A DNA stretch of 64,000 bases from Candidatus Enterococcus stercoripullorum (GTDB taxonomy: Bacteria; Bacillota; Bacilli; Lactobacillales; Enterococcaceae). Position 1 is the first letter of the stretch; each line of letters starts with the position of its first letter. Location of the stretch: contig DWVH01000031.1 of NCBI GenBank assembly GCA_019120335.1, positions 1 to 64,000 on the forward strand. The letters are read 5' to 3'. Positions 42,575 through 51,945 of the stretch are shown here, one piece after another. Position numbers and translations under genes: made by a program. The notes beneath the pieces were generated by a model that did not search any database, was not told the DNA's origin, and worked only from the letters and a program-made list of their open reading frames with translations.

Positions 42575-43222
42575 TTATTGTTTACCATTAAATCTAGCTT
42601 CTACACGATAAATTCTTTGTCCACGACTAGAGAATTTTTCTTCGTATTCCGTCATGATATTGCCTTCATAATCACTATGATGCAAATCTAGCCAGACTTG
42701 TAAAATCGTCATGCCATACTGTGAAAAACTAGCTAATGAATATTCAAATAAGCCTTGATTATCGGTTTTAAAATGGATTTCTCCAGCTGGTTTTAAGATT
42801 TGCTCATCAACAGCTAAGAAACTCTTATACGTTAAGCGACGTTTTTCGTGACGTTTTTTCGGCCATGGATCAGAAAAGTTCAAATAAATTCGATCCACTT
42901 CACCATCTGCAAAATATTCTGTCAAGCTTGATCCATCAACATGCAATAATTGTACGTTTGGCAATTCTTCAGCCAAAACTTTATCTAAGGCAAAAGAGAC
43001 CACACTGACTTGAATCTCCACACCAATATAGTTAATTTCTGGATGTGCCTTAGCCATTTCCGTAATAAATTGACCTTTTCCCATCCCAATTTCAATATGA
43101 ATCGGATGGTCATTACCAAAGCGCTCATGCCACTTTCCTTTAAAAGTATGGGCTTGATCCACCACATATTCTGGATGAGATGAAATCAATTCTTCTGCCC
43201 CTTTACGTTTTCTAACTCGCAT
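42575..43222 (-). CDS. trmB: tRNA (guanine-N7)-methyltransferase
   Basis: Makes m7G46 in tRNAs with S-adenosylmethionine. 215 residues from ATG 43222 (AAAGGA 6 nt upstream; start [13 protein letters not shown]). The longer frame begins at a TTG without a good site. Motifs [10 protein letters not shown] (SAM binding), [17 protein letters not shown] and the C-terminal TEYEEKF are complete. ccrZ lies directly upstream, a pairing common in Firmicutes. Confidence 0.96.
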   Translation of the reverse strand: MRVRKRKGAEELISSHPEYVVDQAHTFKGKWHERFGNDHPIHIEIGMGKGQFITEMAKAHPEINYIGVEIQVSVVSFALDKVLAEELPNVQLLHVDGSSLTEYFADGEVDRIYLNFSDPWPKKRHEKRRLTYKSFLAVDEQILKPAGEIHFKTDNQGLFEYSLASFSQYGMTILQVWLDLHHSDYEGNIMTEYEEKFSSRGQRIYRVEARFNGKQ

Positions 43223-43267
43223 CTTTTTTCCTTTCTTTTTCGCAGCCAACTTTATCTTCCTAAAGAA

Positions 43268-43304
43268 ATAGACGGAAATCTATATTTTTGAGAATTCCGT
43301 CTAT
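43268..43304 (-). terminator. Stem-loop between ccrZ and trmB
   Basis: Perfect 10-bp stem (43268-43277 with 43295-43304) touching the ccrZ stop codon. Only a weak T-rich tail follows, so it may reduce rather than stop read-through into trmB. Confidence 0.5.
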
Positions 43305-44083
43305 TAAGAGCGATATAGTCTTTTTAGTTGGATAATTTCGCGGTTGGTCTGGCGATAATCACTTTTTAATACATTCTTTTTAATTTCTTGTAAAATACTC
43401 AATAAAGCATACCAATAGATTTTTTCCATATAGTCACTTTCAGGCTCAATCCCATAGCTTAATAACCAAGCACTCCAACTAGCAACTGGTACATAAGATC
43501 CTAGGATGGTCGCGATATCTACTGCTGGATCGGCAAACATAATCGAATCCCAGTCTACCAGATAAAGATAATTTTGGCAGACAATCCAGTTTTTATAATT
43601 CACATCTCCGTGGACTACACAGGCATCACGCACATCAAAAAGCGGGATATGCTCTTGTAAATAACGAATCACCATCTGTAAAAATGAATTTTGGGCAATC
43701 TCTTTTGGTAACTTCTCACAATAATTTTGCAACATCAATTCAGGTGGGAAAAGTTGCCCTCCCGTTTTTTGGAGCATGGACTTTAAAGAAGGTGAATGGT
43801 GTAAATGATATAACACATCAATCACATCATTGCGTTTACCAATTTCATCTGCTTGTAAAATTCGTCCATCTAACCATTCTTGTGCTGTTAAAACATCTCC
43901 TGAACCCGTGCGTTTCGTCCATACTAACTTAGGGGCAATTCCCTCTTTTGATAACGCCGCAAGCATCGGAGTGGTATTTCGTTTGATAAAGACTTTTTCT
44001 TTTGCACGCATGCCGACAAATGCTTTACCCGTATCGCCTTTTAATGGTTGCATACGCCATTCATTATCAACACGAATCTCCAT
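43304..44083 (-). CDS. ccrZ: CcrZ-like cell-cycle kinase (APH fold)
   Basis: 259 residues with an aminoglycoside-phosphotransferase fold: catalytic loop VVHGDVNYKNW and metal motif LVDWDSIMFADPAVDIA. Position directly before trmB is that of ccrZ (ytmP family), which in pneumococcus coordinates DNA replication initiation with division and phosphorylates ribosides. It is not expected to give aminoglycoside resistance. ATG 44083 has GGGAG 9 nt upstream. Confidence 0.85.
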   Translation of the reverse strand: MEIRVDNEWRMQPLKGDTGKAFVGMRAKEKVFIKRNTTPMLAALSKEGIAPKLVWTKRTGSGDVLTAQEWLDGRILQADEIGKRNDVIDVLYHLHHSPSLKSMLQKTGGQLFPPELMLQNYCEKLPKEIAQNSFLQMVIRYLQEHIPLFDVRDACVVHGDVNYKNWIVCQNYLYLVDWDSIMFADPAVDIATILGSYVPVASWSAWLLSYGIEPESDYMEKIYWYALLSILQEIKKNVLKSDYRQTNREIIQLKRLYRS

Positions 44084-44231
44084 CAAATTTTACTCCCTTC
44101 ATTTTAACAGTACCTATAATTGTATCTTCTCCTATTCAAATCGTCAAGTAGCTACAAACCAATTCCGACACAAAAGTATCCAACTATAAGCTAACCAAGA
44201 GAACCTATCACCAAAATGACGGAACACCTTA

Positions 44232-44807
44232 CTAACATTGACTATCCTGTACGATTTCCTGATAACACGGACAATGAATGAGATGGTCATTAATTATCCC
44301 GATTGCCTGTAAATACGAATAGACAATCACTGGTCCAACAAACTTAAAACCTCGCTTCTTTAAATCTTTACTGATCCTTTGCGACAATTCGTTTTGGCTT
44401 GGTATTTGTGAAACAGAAGTCCAATGATGATGAATCGTTTGACCATTCGTGAACGACCAAATATATTGATCAAAACTGCCAAATTGTTCCTGGATGGCAA
44501 CAAATCTTTGGGCATTGTTAACTGCAGCTTCAATCTTCATCCGATTACGAACAATAGCTGAATTCTGACATAACTCGGCTATTTTTTCTGGGGAATAATG
44601 TGCAATTTTTCTATAATCAAACTGATCAAAGGCCATGGCAAATCCCTGACGTTTCTTTAATATGATTTCCCACGATAGACCTGCTTGCATCATTTCTAGT
44701 AGCAGATATTCATATAGCCGTTCATCCTCATGCAATGGACGTCCCCATCGATAATCATGATATTCTTGCATCTCAGGACTACTTATAGCCCAATCACATC
44801 TAGGCAT
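44232..44807 (-). CDS. tag: DNA-3-methyladenine glycosylase I
   Basis: Removes 3-methyladenine from alkylated DNA. 191 residues from ATG 44807 (MPRCDWA), preceded by AGAGGAAG. Zinc ligands by comparison with E. coli Tag are seen as the early Cys (PRCDW), His (YHDYRWG) and the late His and Cys (HLIHCPC). The aromatic base-binding region LSWEIILKKRQGF is present. 15 bp downstream of ecsB, possibly co-transcribed. Confidence 0.94.
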   Translation of the reverse strand: MPRCDWAISSPEMQEYHDYRWGRPLHEDERLYEYLLLEMMQAGLSWEIILKKRQGFAMAFDQFDYRKIAHYSPEKIAELCQNSAIVRNRMKIEAAVNNAQRFVAIQEQFGSFDQYIWSFTNGQTIHHHWTSVSQIPSQNELSQRISKDLKKRGFKFVGPVIVYSYLQAIGIINDHLIHCPCYQEIVQDSQC

Positions 44808-44821
44808 GATAATCACTTCCT

Positions 44822-46036
44822 CTAGCGAAATTGTAGCTTCTTCAAACGATTAGGGACATAAGTATAGCGTAATAATAATCCAATTAATATATTGCCACCA
44901 ACCACATAACCATAATTGGCCAATTTTATTTGAAATAAGCTTATCAATGTAAATAAAATGACACAAATTGCTACTACCGTTTGAAATACTTGATAGAAGT
45001 TTTTAATCTGTATCTCCCTATTAACAGGGTAAAGACGTGTTAAAACTTGAGTCTGATACTGGTATACTAAAGGAATTAATTGAAAAGTAATCAAGTATAA
45101 AAATAGTCCACTAATCACCAAGCTAAACCGCCAGTCATCTACGGCCAATAAACAAATAGCCCCCAAAAGCAAGAGTCTAACAATTTGACCAAAATATTCA
45201 TCACCTCTCATCAAACGGCGGATAAACAAATAGCTATAGGTCTTATCATGTGTTTTTGAAACTAGGTTAAAAATCCATTTTGCACCGCGCATTTTCCGCA
45301 TTTTTGTTTTGATAAAAGGTACATCAGTAAACAAATTAATAAATTGATAGATACGGTGAAGTCTCTTTTGCTCATTTTCAATTGCATAATGCCAATCCAA
45401 TAAATGATTTTTCAAGTGTCGCTTCTGACCGATAAAATGCAAGTTCACTAATATCATCCATACATAAAAGACAATCAGATGGATAAAAAATAAACCGATT
45501 AAAGATAGTAAGGAACCTATCCACCAAACTAGACGGGCTATTTTTCGTTTTTTATCTGTTATCTGATAAATTGCTTGACGTTTTGCTTGCATATCCGCAA
45601 ATTTCAAACCAATCATTCCAATTAAAATCAAAGGATAGACAGATAGCTGCCAACCAGTTGAAACTCTAATAAGCGGCATCAAAAATCCCAAACCAAAAGC
45701 TAAGACAACTGTAGGTAAAATCATCGAATAGTTCCTTGCTTTATCTAAAAATTGATTCATTTCTAGTTCTTTTGGTAAAAGAAAAAGACGATCCGCAGGT
45801 TTAAGCAAAGTGGCAAAATTCCCAATTAATAATAAAATGATACAAACTCCAAGTGAGATAAATCGACCTGGATAAAAAGGGGTAGGCAATTGTTTTAAGA
45901 TTTGTGAATAGTATAAAGTCGCACCGCCAAATAAAAAAGTCAAAATCACGACAAAACTATCATTCAAAATATAGCGCAAATATTTTTGTAACTGGCGATG
46001 ATGGTTTGCTAAACGGCTTGAAAACAACTGATTCAT
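44822..46036 (-). CDS. ecsB: EcsB-type ABC transporter permease
   Basis: 404-residue membrane protein with about eight to ten helices, partner of the ATPase encoded just upstream (ATGA overlap of 4 bp). EcsAB in Bacillus affects protein secretion and intramembrane protease activity; in other Firmicutes it has been linked to export of linear peptides or peptide pheromone fragments. Assignment rests on membrane pattern, size and the EcsA neighbour. Confidence 0.82.
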   Translation of the reverse strand: MNQLFSSRLANHHRQLQKYLRYILNDSFVVILTFLFGGATLYYSQILKQLPTPFYPGRFISLGVCIILLLIGNFATLLKPADRLFLLPKELEMNQFLDKARNYSMILPTVVLAFGLGFLMPLIRVSTGWQLSVYPLILIGMIGLKFADMQAKRQAIYQITDKKRKIARLVWWIGSLLSLIGLFFIHLIVFYVWMILVNLHFIGQKRHLKNHLLDWHYAIENEQKRLHRIYQFINLFTDVPFIKTKMRKMRGAKWIFNLVSKTHDKTYSYLFIRRLMRGDEYFGQIVRLLLLGAICLLAVDDWRFSLVISGLFLYLITFQLIPLVYQYQTQVLTRLYPVNREIQIKNFYQVFQTVVAICVILFTLISLFQIKLANYGYVVGGNILIGLLLRYTYVPNRLKKLQFR

Positions 46037-46767
46037 CGCGCTTCCTCCAATGTTAATGCTAGGTACAATTCATCCAATGAAGCATCTGGCATTGCAAATT
46101 GTTCTTTGATTTGGTCGAGTGTTCCTTGAGATTTGATTTGTCCCTCATGTAAGAAAATAAAACGATCACAGTATTTTTCAGCGGTGGATAAGACATGGGT
46201 AGACATCAAAATACTTTTTCCTTTTGCTTTTTCTTCTTTTAATAGCTCTAACAAGGCATGAATCGCCAAAGGATCTAATCCTAAAAACGGCTCATCAATA
46301 ATGTAAAGACTCGGCTCAATTAAAAAGGCGCATACAATCATAACTTTTTGCTTCATCCCTTTAGAAAAGTTCGCCGGAAACCAATCCAATCGCTTCTCCA
46401 ATCGAAAAGTCTTCAATAACTTATCTGCTCTTTGCATCGCCACATCCATCGGAATGTCATAAGCCATGGCAGTCACTTCAATATGCTCTCTTAAAGTTAA
46501 TTCCTCATATAACACGGGACTTTCTGGAATAAAACCGATTTTTTGACGATATTGACTTGCGGACTTGTTCAAAGATAGGCCATCAATTTCAATCGTTCCA
46601 CTTGTAGGTTTTAATAATCCGATAATTTCTTTGATAGTCGTACTTTTCCCGGCACCATTTAATCCGATTAAAGCAACTAATTCCCCATTTTCAATTTCAA
46701 AATTTAAATCTTTTAAAACAGGATGCTGAAAATAGCCCCCTGATAAATTTTTCACTGTTAAAGTCAT
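46033..46767 (-). CDS. ecsA: EcsA-type ABC transporter ATPase
   Basis: 244 residues from ATG 46767, which has GGAGG 7 nt upstream; the longer frame has none. Walker A GLNGAGKST, Walker B LYIIDEPFLGLDP and the switch His in MSTHVLST are intact, while the signature reads FSKGMKQK, as in other EcsA-like proteins. The hit gene that often lies beside ecsA is not here. Confidence 0.87.
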   Translation of the reverse strand: MTLTVKNLSGGYFQHPVLKDLNFEIENGELVALIGLNGAGKSTTIKEIIGLLKPTSGTIEIDGLSLNKSASQYRQKIGFIPESPVLYEELTLREHIEVTAMAYDIPMDVAMQRADKLLKTFRLEKRLDWFPANFSKGMKQKVMIVCAFLIEPSLYIIDEPFLGLDPLAIHALLELLKEEKAKGKSILMSTHVLSTAEKYCDRFIFLHEGQIKSQGTLDQIKEQFAMPDASLDELYLALTLEEAR

Positions 46768-46837
46768 CTTAAATCCTCCAAAATAGACTATCTTCATTAT
46801 AACAAAAATCTTATGAAGAAAACATGAACTTTCAAGC

Positions 46838-46878
46838 AAAAAAAGATATCCAACACGAAATGATTCGCATTGGATACC
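46838..46878 (-). terminator. Terminator of the ABC exporter operon
   Basis: 14-pair stem including G-T pairs (46845-46858 with 46865-46878), 6-nt loop, then seven Ts on the minus strand. Just after the stop at 46891. Confidence 0.85.
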
Positions 46879-46890
46879 TAATTACGTCTA

Positions 46891-48771
46891 TTAAGCCAAC
46901 TCTTCTTGGAACTGACTATTATATAAATCAGCATAGAAACCATTTTTCGCCATTAACATATCATGGTTGCCCGTTTCAACAATCGATCCTTGATTCATCA
47001 CAATAATATTATGGGCATCGCGAATAGTAGATAGACGGTGTGCCACGACAAAACTTGTACGATTTTCAAGCAGACGATTCATCGCTTGTTGGATTAAGAT
47101 TTCAGTACGCGTATCTACACTAGAAGTCGCTTCATCCAAAATCAAAACATCTGGATTGGCTAAGAAAGCACGGGCAATCGTAATTAATTGACGTTGACCT
47201 TGGGAAATATTACTTGCTTCTTCGTTTAAAATCGTATCATATCCCTCTGGCAGCTTACGAACAAATTCATCTACATGAGCTGCCTTGGCTGCGGCGATCA
47301 CTTGCTCTTTTGTCGCTGATTCGTTGCCGTAACGAATATTCTCATAAATACTACCTGTAAATAGCCAAGTATCTTGTAGTACCATTGAGAAGTGACTGCG
47401 TAATTCTTCACGCGTCATATCTCGGGTATCTTGCCCTTCGTAACGGATACTACCACCTTTGACATCATAGAAACGTTCAAGTAAGTTAATCAAGGTCGTT
47501 TTTCCTGCGCCAGTTGGTCCGACAATTGCCACCATTTCGCCAGGTTTAACATCTAAATTAAAGTCTTGCATTAACACTTTATCTTCAGTATAGCCAAATT
47601 GCACATGTTCAAAACGGACTTTATATGGTGAATTTTCTTCTTTAACTACCCCGCTTGGCACATCTTGCATTTCTGCTTCGTCCAATACTTCAAAGACCCG
47701 TTCTGCTGAGGCAATGGTTGATTGAATGGTATTAATTAAACTTGCTAATTGGGTAATTGGTTGTGAAAATTGGTTCGTATATTGTAAGAAGGCTTGGACA
47801 TCCCCTAATGGTAACTCACCATGAGCCACACGCACGCCACCAAGTACAGCTACAAAGACATAGCCTAGGTTTTTCACGAAATTCATCAATGGCATAATAA
47901 TCGCTGAAATAAATTGTGCCTTCCAACCAGCTTTATAAAGTTCTTCATTTTCTTTTTCAAAAACTTCTTTATCACTAGCTTCATGGTTAAACACTTTAAC
48001 GACTGTATGACCGCCATATGTTTCTTCAACTTGGTTATTCAATAAACCCAAACTCTTTTGTTGGGCTGCAAAATATTTTTGAGATTTAGGCGCAACAATC
48101 ATCACCACAATCAAACTAAGTGGCACAGTAGCTAAGGCAACTAGCGTTAATTGCCAACTAATGGTTAACATCATGTATAAGACCCCAACTAAAGTTACGA
48201 TACTCGTTACAAATTGGGTTAAGTTTTGTTGTAAAGTCGCCGCGATATTATCCATATCATTGATGACCCGCGACATGATATCGCCATTGGTATGCGTGTC
48301 ATAATATGAAATGGGCAAGCGCGACATTTTATGATCTAGGTCGCGACGCATTTCATAAACTGTGCGTTGTGAAACCCGAGTCATAATAAATTGTTGTAAG
48401 AAACTAAAGACGGCAGAGATAACATACATGCCAATCGCAATCAAAATAATCTTTTCAATCTTATCAAAATTAATTGGGAACTTATCAATTTTTAGTCCCA
48501 TTTGCATTTGGGCATAACCTTTCATCACACCCTTAAAAATTTCAGTTGTTGCTTTCCCTAAGATTTTTGGCGTTTGGATTTGGAAAATGACCGAAAGAAT
48601 CGCTAAGACAAAGACCGCACCAATCGCTACTAAACGCTTAGACATGTAGCCAAATAGTCGTTTGGTTGTCTTCCAGAAATTTTTAGGTTTTTCACCTTTT
48701 GCCCCAATACCATGACCCGGACCGTGACCTGGACGGCGTGATGCTTGTTGTTTTTGTTTTTCTTCACTCAT
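46891..48771 (-). CDS. ABC exporter half-transporter, catalytic-site subunit
   Basis: 626 residues: a Gly/His/Pro-rich N-terminal tail (about 1-30), six membrane helices, then an ATPase domain. Walker A GPTGAGKTT, Walker B LILDEATSSVD with the catalytic Glu, and switch His (VAHRLST) are canonical, but the signature reads ISQGQ. It forms a heterodimer with the product of the overlapping upstream gene (4 bp); resembles EfrB/EfrD or LmrD-type multidrug exporters. Drug range cannot be predicted. Confidence 0.88.
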   Translation of the reverse strand: MSEEKQKQQASRRPGHGPGHGIGAKGEKPKNFWKTTKRLFGYMSKRLVAIGAVFVLAILSVIFQIQTPKILGKATTEIFKGVMKGYAQMQMGLKIDKFPINFDKIEKIILIAIGMYVISAVFSFLQQFIMTRVSQRTVYEMRRDLDHKMSRLPISYYDTHTNGDIMSRVINDMDNIAATLQQNLTQFVTSIVTLVGVLYMMLTISWQLTLVALATVPLSLIVVMIVAPKSQKYFAAQQKSLGLLNNQVEETYGGHTVVKVFNHEASDKEVFEKENEELYKAGWKAQFISAIIMPLMNFVKNLGYVFVAVLGGVRVAHGELPLGDVQAFLQYTNQFSQPITQLASLINTIQSTIASAERVFEVLDEAEMQDVPSGVVKEENSPYKVRFEHVQFGYTEDKVLMQDFNLDVKPGEMVAIVGPTGAGKTTLINLLERFYDVKGGSIRYEGQDTRDMTREELRSHFSMVLQDTWLFTGSIYENIRYGNESATKEQVIAAAKAAHVDEFVRKLPEGYDTILNEEASNISQGQRQLITIARAFLANPDVLILDEATSSVDTRTEILIQQAMNRLLENRTSFVVAHRLSTIRDAHNIIVMNQGSIVETGNHDMLMAKNGFYADLYNSQFQEELA

Positions 48772-50495
48772 GCCAAATCCTCCTCTCTTAATTGGGAATG
48801 AACGATTTCTTGGTAAGTGGTATTATTTGCGAGTAACTCATCATGAGTCCCTTTACCAACTACTTTTCCTTCATCTAAGACTAAAATCATATCCGCATCC
48901 ATGACCGTACTTACACGTTGAGCGACAATAACTTTAATCTTATCATGCATTTGTTCTTTCAATGCCTTACGTAATTTGGCATCAGTCTTAAAGTCTAATG
49001 CTGAGAAGGAATCATCAAAAACATAGATATCGGCTTGTTTCACTAAAGCACGGGCAATGGATAGACGTTGTTTTTGTCCACCAGAGAAGTTGCTGCCACC
49101 TTGTTCGACATGATGATCAAGCCCATCTTCAAATTTTTCAACAAAATCCTTCGCTTGAGCAATTTCTAGCGCCTTCCAGATTTCTTCATCACTGGCATTT
49201 TGGGCACCATACTGCATATTTTCGCGAATCGTACCAGAAAATAGTACGGCTTTTTGCGGGACAAAGCCAATCACTGAACGCAAATCGTGTTGAGCCACTT
49301 GACTGATATCCTGACCATTGATCTTAATCGTTCCACTTTCAATATCATATAGACGTGGAATCAAATTGATCAAGGTCGACTTACCAGAACCCGTCCCACC
49401 GATAATCGCTAATGTCTGGTTCGCAGTTACTTTAAAGTCAACATCTTCTAAGGCCAACTTTTCAGCTCCTGTATAGCGATAATTCACATGTTCAAAAGCT
49501 AGTTCACTCTTTTTACCAGCTAAGACAATTTCACTAGGTTGCATAACATCTGGCATATCATCTGGTAATTCAAGCACTTCATTGATCCGTTCAGCTGAGG
49601 CCTGCGCACGTGGCACCAAGACGAAAATCATCGACAACATCATGAAGCTAATTAAGATTTGCATCGCGTAAGTCATAAAGGCAATCAAGTTACCGACTTC
49701 TAAGCTCTTCTCAGCAATCAAATGTCCCCCGAACCATGTAATGGCAATATTCGTCCCACTCATTACTAAAGTCATAAATGGAATCATAAAGGCTACAATC
49801 GTATTAACTTTAATCGCGGTTTGAGTGTAATCGGTATTGGCATCATCAAAACGTTTCTTTTCAAAATCATCTTTTCTAAAAGCTCGAATGACACGAACCC
49901 CAGTTAAGACTTCACGAAAGACTAAGTTGAGACGGTCGGTTTTCTTTTGCATGCTCTTAAATAGTGGCACTGCAAAAATCATCAAAAGAGCAATAAAGAC
50001 GACTACGATTGGAATCACGAATAAGAAAATCTTCGTTAATTCCGCATCTTTTCGATAAGCTAGAAAGCTCGCTCCGACTAAAGTAATCGGTGCATTAATC
50101 ATCATTCGTAAAAACATTTGTGCCACCAATTGAATTTGGTTCACGTCGTTGGTGGTACGAGTAATTAGAGAAGCGGTCCCGAATTTATCAAATTGGTGTA
50201 AAGAAGAACGCTCCACTTTTTCATAAATCGAACTACGTAATTCCTTCCCTAATTTTTGTGATTCACGGGTTGCAAAATACGTATTACAAATCGCGGCAAC
50301 AATACTGATTAATGAAAAACCAATCATTACAAAACCAGTATGCCAAATATAATCAATATCGCCTTTAGCTACCCCATTGTTAATGATATCAGAGGTCAAA
50401 TTAGGCAGATATAAATCCGCTAAAACTTGGACAATCATGAATAAAAACGCCATAATTGCAGACACGACTGACACACGTTTCATTAATTTAAACAT
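48768..50495 (-). CDS. ABC exporter half-transporter, degenerate-site subunit
   Basis: 575 residues, six membrane helices and an ATPase domain. Signature FSGGQ is canonical, but the Walker B carboxylate is Asp (YVFDDSFSALD) and the switch His is Gln (VAQRVST). Combined with ISQGQ of its partner, this makes one active and one degenerate ATP site, as in EfrCD, LmrCD and BmrCD heterodimers. The ATG follows the TetR stop directly (TAG ATG), so regulator and exporter form one operon. Confidence 0.9.
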   Translation of the reverse strand: MFKLMKRVSVVSAIMAFLFMIVQVLADLYLPNLTSDIINNGVAKGDIDYIWHTGFVMIGFSLISIVAAICNTYFATRESQKLGKELRSSIYEKVERSSLHQFDKFGTASLITRTTNDVNQIQLVAQMFLRMMINAPITLVGASFLAYRKDAELTKIFLFVIPIVVVFIALLMIFAVPLFKSMQKKTDRLNLVFREVLTGVRVIRAFRKDDFEKKRFDDANTDYTQTAIKVNTIVAFMIPFMTLVMSGTNIAITWFGGHLIAEKSLEVGNLIAFMTYAMQILISFMMLSMIFVLVPRAQASAERINEVLELPDDMPDVMQPSEIVLAGKKSELAFEHVNYRYTGAEKLALEDVDFKVTANQTLAIIGGTGSGKSTLINLIPRLYDIESGTIKINGQDISQVAQHDLRSVIGFVPQKAVLFSGTIRENMQYGAQNASDEEIWKALEIAQAKDFVEKFEDGLDHHVEQGGSNFSGGQKQRLSIARALVKQADIYVFDDSFSALDFKTDAKLRKALKEQMHDKIKVIVAQRVSTVMDADMILVLDEGKVVGKGTHDELLANNTTYQEIVHSQLREEDLA

Positions 50496-51149
50496 CTATT
50501 TTTCCTTTCTGCTAGCACCCATCTCTAGCCAATTTAATTTTTTCTCATAGCGGGTAATGATTTTTTGAACATCTACTTTTTCTTGATCCTTTTGACTACG
50601 ATATCCTTCTACTACACTGGAAATGAATGCATTCATAATCATTTGAATTAATAACTCTAAATCTTCCTGCGAATCAAAAACCAGTAAATCGAAGTTCACA
50701 TACTGTTGAAAAATCTGATTTTGAGATTCTTTATTCTCATGAATTTTCTGATGATGTTTATGAAAGTTCGCTGTAAATTTTTTAGAAGAACGATAATTCA
50801 TATTCATAAACGAAAATTTAAAGAAATTCGCATACTTGCTGTCAAATAAATGCGGAATCGCCTGTTTAAAAAATTCACGATAAGCCGAGAATAAATCGCC
50901 TTTTTGCGCAATAAGCATCTCCTTTAAGAAGTCAAATCCAATACTTTGAACCGTTTGAAAACAATAGAAATAGACATCTTCTTTATTTTCAAAGTACTGA
51001 TAAAAACTGCCTCGAGGAATTTCCGCATTTTTCACGATATTAGCAATCGATGCTTCTTCTAATGGAACACGCGAAAACTCCTGAATCGCAGCATCAGTAA
51101 TTCGTTTCCGTTTTTCATCGGGTAAATGTAAAAATGTTTCTGTTGGCAT
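50496..51149 (-). CDS. TetR/AcrR family regulator of the ABC exporter
   Basis: 217 residues. N-terminal helix-turn-helix (ITDAAIQEFSRVPLEEASIANIVKNAEIPRG... split here: ASIANIVKNAEIPRGSFYQYF) followed by a ligand-binding helical domain. ATG 51149 with GAGGTGAG upstream. First gene of the exporter operon; it likely represses its own promoter through the palindrome at 51175-51187. Inducer unknown. Confidence 0.88.
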   Translation of the reverse strand: MPTETFLHLPDEKRKRITDAAIQEFSRVPLEEASIANIVKNAEIPRGSFYQYFENKEDVYFYCFQTVQSIGFDFLKEMLIAQKGDLFSAYREFFKQAIPHLFDSKYANFFKFSFMNMNYRSSKKFTANFHKHHQKIHENKESQNQIFQQYVNFDLLVFDSQEDLELLIQMIMNAFISSVVEGYRSQKDQEKVDVQKIITRYEKKLNWLEMGASRKEK

Positions 51150-51174
51150 AAACTCACCTCATTTCGCTCAATTA

Positions 51175-51221
51175 TGACACTCTGTCACATGACACGTTGT
51201 TATAATATACCCAATCTCGAA
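51175..51221 (-). promoter_or_regulatory. tetR/exporter promoter with palindromic operator
   Basis: Palindrome TGACACTCTGTCA (TGACA-3-TGTCA, 51175-51187), with a further TGACAC at 51190-51195, lies just downstream of a -10-like TATTAT; a TTGCAT -35 lies 17 bp further up. A repressor bound here would block transcription. Confidence 0.5.
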
Positions 51222-51272
51222 TAAATGCAAGAAAAAAATTCAATCAATTGATAAAATTTAAGAAAAACAAAA

Positions 51273-51317
51273 AAACATTTGACATTAAATCGTTTTCAGC
51301 CAAATGTTTGCTATAAT
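51273..51317 (+). promoter_or_regulatory. Extended -10 promoter with 9-bp inverted repeat
   Basis: TGCTATAAT (51309-51317) is an extended -10 element; a TTGACA at 51279 is 27 bp away and too far. AAACATTTG (51273-51281) and CAAATGTTT (51301-51309) form an inverted repeat that spans the -35 region and could be an operator. Confidence 0.45.
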
Positions 51318-51340
51318 GAAAGAAAAAGAAGGTGAAGAGA

Positions 51341-51616
51341 ATGGAAACCTTGATACTACTGATTATGGGAACTTGTCTTTTAGGCATGATGATTCAATTT
51401 CTGCGAAAAGAAATCACTGGCAAAGCATTTCGCTATGCAGCAATGTTTTTCTTTATCCAAAATTGTAGCTGGCTACTGACTTTCTTTCTAGCAGATGAAG
51501 GTGTGTATAACGTCCCAACAATTGATATTTTATTACAATTGACAGCCGGATTAATGATGATTGCTACCAGCGTCAAATACTACCTTCAACTACGAAAAAA
51601 AGCCAAAAACGAATAA
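51341..51616 (+). CDS. Small membrane protein, unknown
   Basis: 91 residues from ATG 51341 (AAGGTG 8 nt upstream). Three hydrophobic segments (about 2-20, 29-49, 59-77) and a basic tail RKKAKNE, suggesting an inner-membrane protein with its C-terminus in the cytoplasm. No recognised domain. It converges with another small membrane-protein gene at 51669 across a shared terminator. The clear promoter and ribosome site support a real gene. Confidence 0.65.
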   Translation: METLILLIMGTCLLGMMIQFLRKEITGKAFRYAAMFFFIQNCSWLLTFFLADEGVYNVPTIDILLQLTAGLMMIATSVKYYLQLRKKAKNE

Positions 51617-51620
51617 AAGC

Positions 51621-51660
51621 CTGGCGATGTAGCAATTTTGCGCATCGCCGGACTTTTTTT
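51621..51660. terminator. Terminator between two small membrane-protein genes
   Basis: Nine-pair GC-rich stem (51621-51629 with 51643-51651, one G-T pair), then seven Ts on the plus strand; can also act on the minus strand. Confidence 0.8.
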
Positions 51661-51668
51661 ATTCCTGT

Positions 51669-51881
51669 TTATTCTAAAAGTAATAGTTCATCAAATAAAA
51701 TCTTGCCAATGACGGCAAATAATCCATCAAAAAGCATTAAGCTCATATTTACTGCTAGAAATAGGGCACACCTTTCAAAACCATTTTTGATTTTTTTGTG
51801 CTTCATAAATAAATAGGTTAAATAATTCGCCAAATAAGTCACAATGGTTAATAGGATAATTATTTTTTCTAAAAGTAACAT
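51669..51881 (-). CDS. Small membrane protein, unknown
   Basis: 70 residues, two or three hydrophobic segments separated by a basic loop (MKHKKIKNGFERC). AAGGA lies 7 nt before the ATG. No family recognised. The pattern of helix, basic loop with GF-(E/-)R, then a second helix loosely resembles the converging gene at 51341, but the likeness is too weak to call homology. Confidence 0.55.
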   Translation of the reverse strand: MLLLEKIIILLTIVTYLANYLTYLFMKHKKIKNGFERCALFLAVNMSLMLFDGLFAVIGKILFDELLLLE

Positions 51882-51945
51882 CTTTATTCCTTCTTTATTG
51901 GCTACAACCTATCTTTATCCCAACAGTAGCTATAGCCTTATTCTT

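Noticed and set aside
43304-44083. Aminoglycoside resistance gene
   Set aside because: The APH fold is real, but the position next to trmB and overall sequence fit CcrZ rather than a resistance enzyme.
42485-51190. Shared 10-base word TGACAGAGTG in the opuA and tetR promoters
   Set aside because: In each case a different symmetric site explains it (22-bp bipartite BusR-type site; TGACA-3-TGTCA palindrome); a common regulator is not needed.
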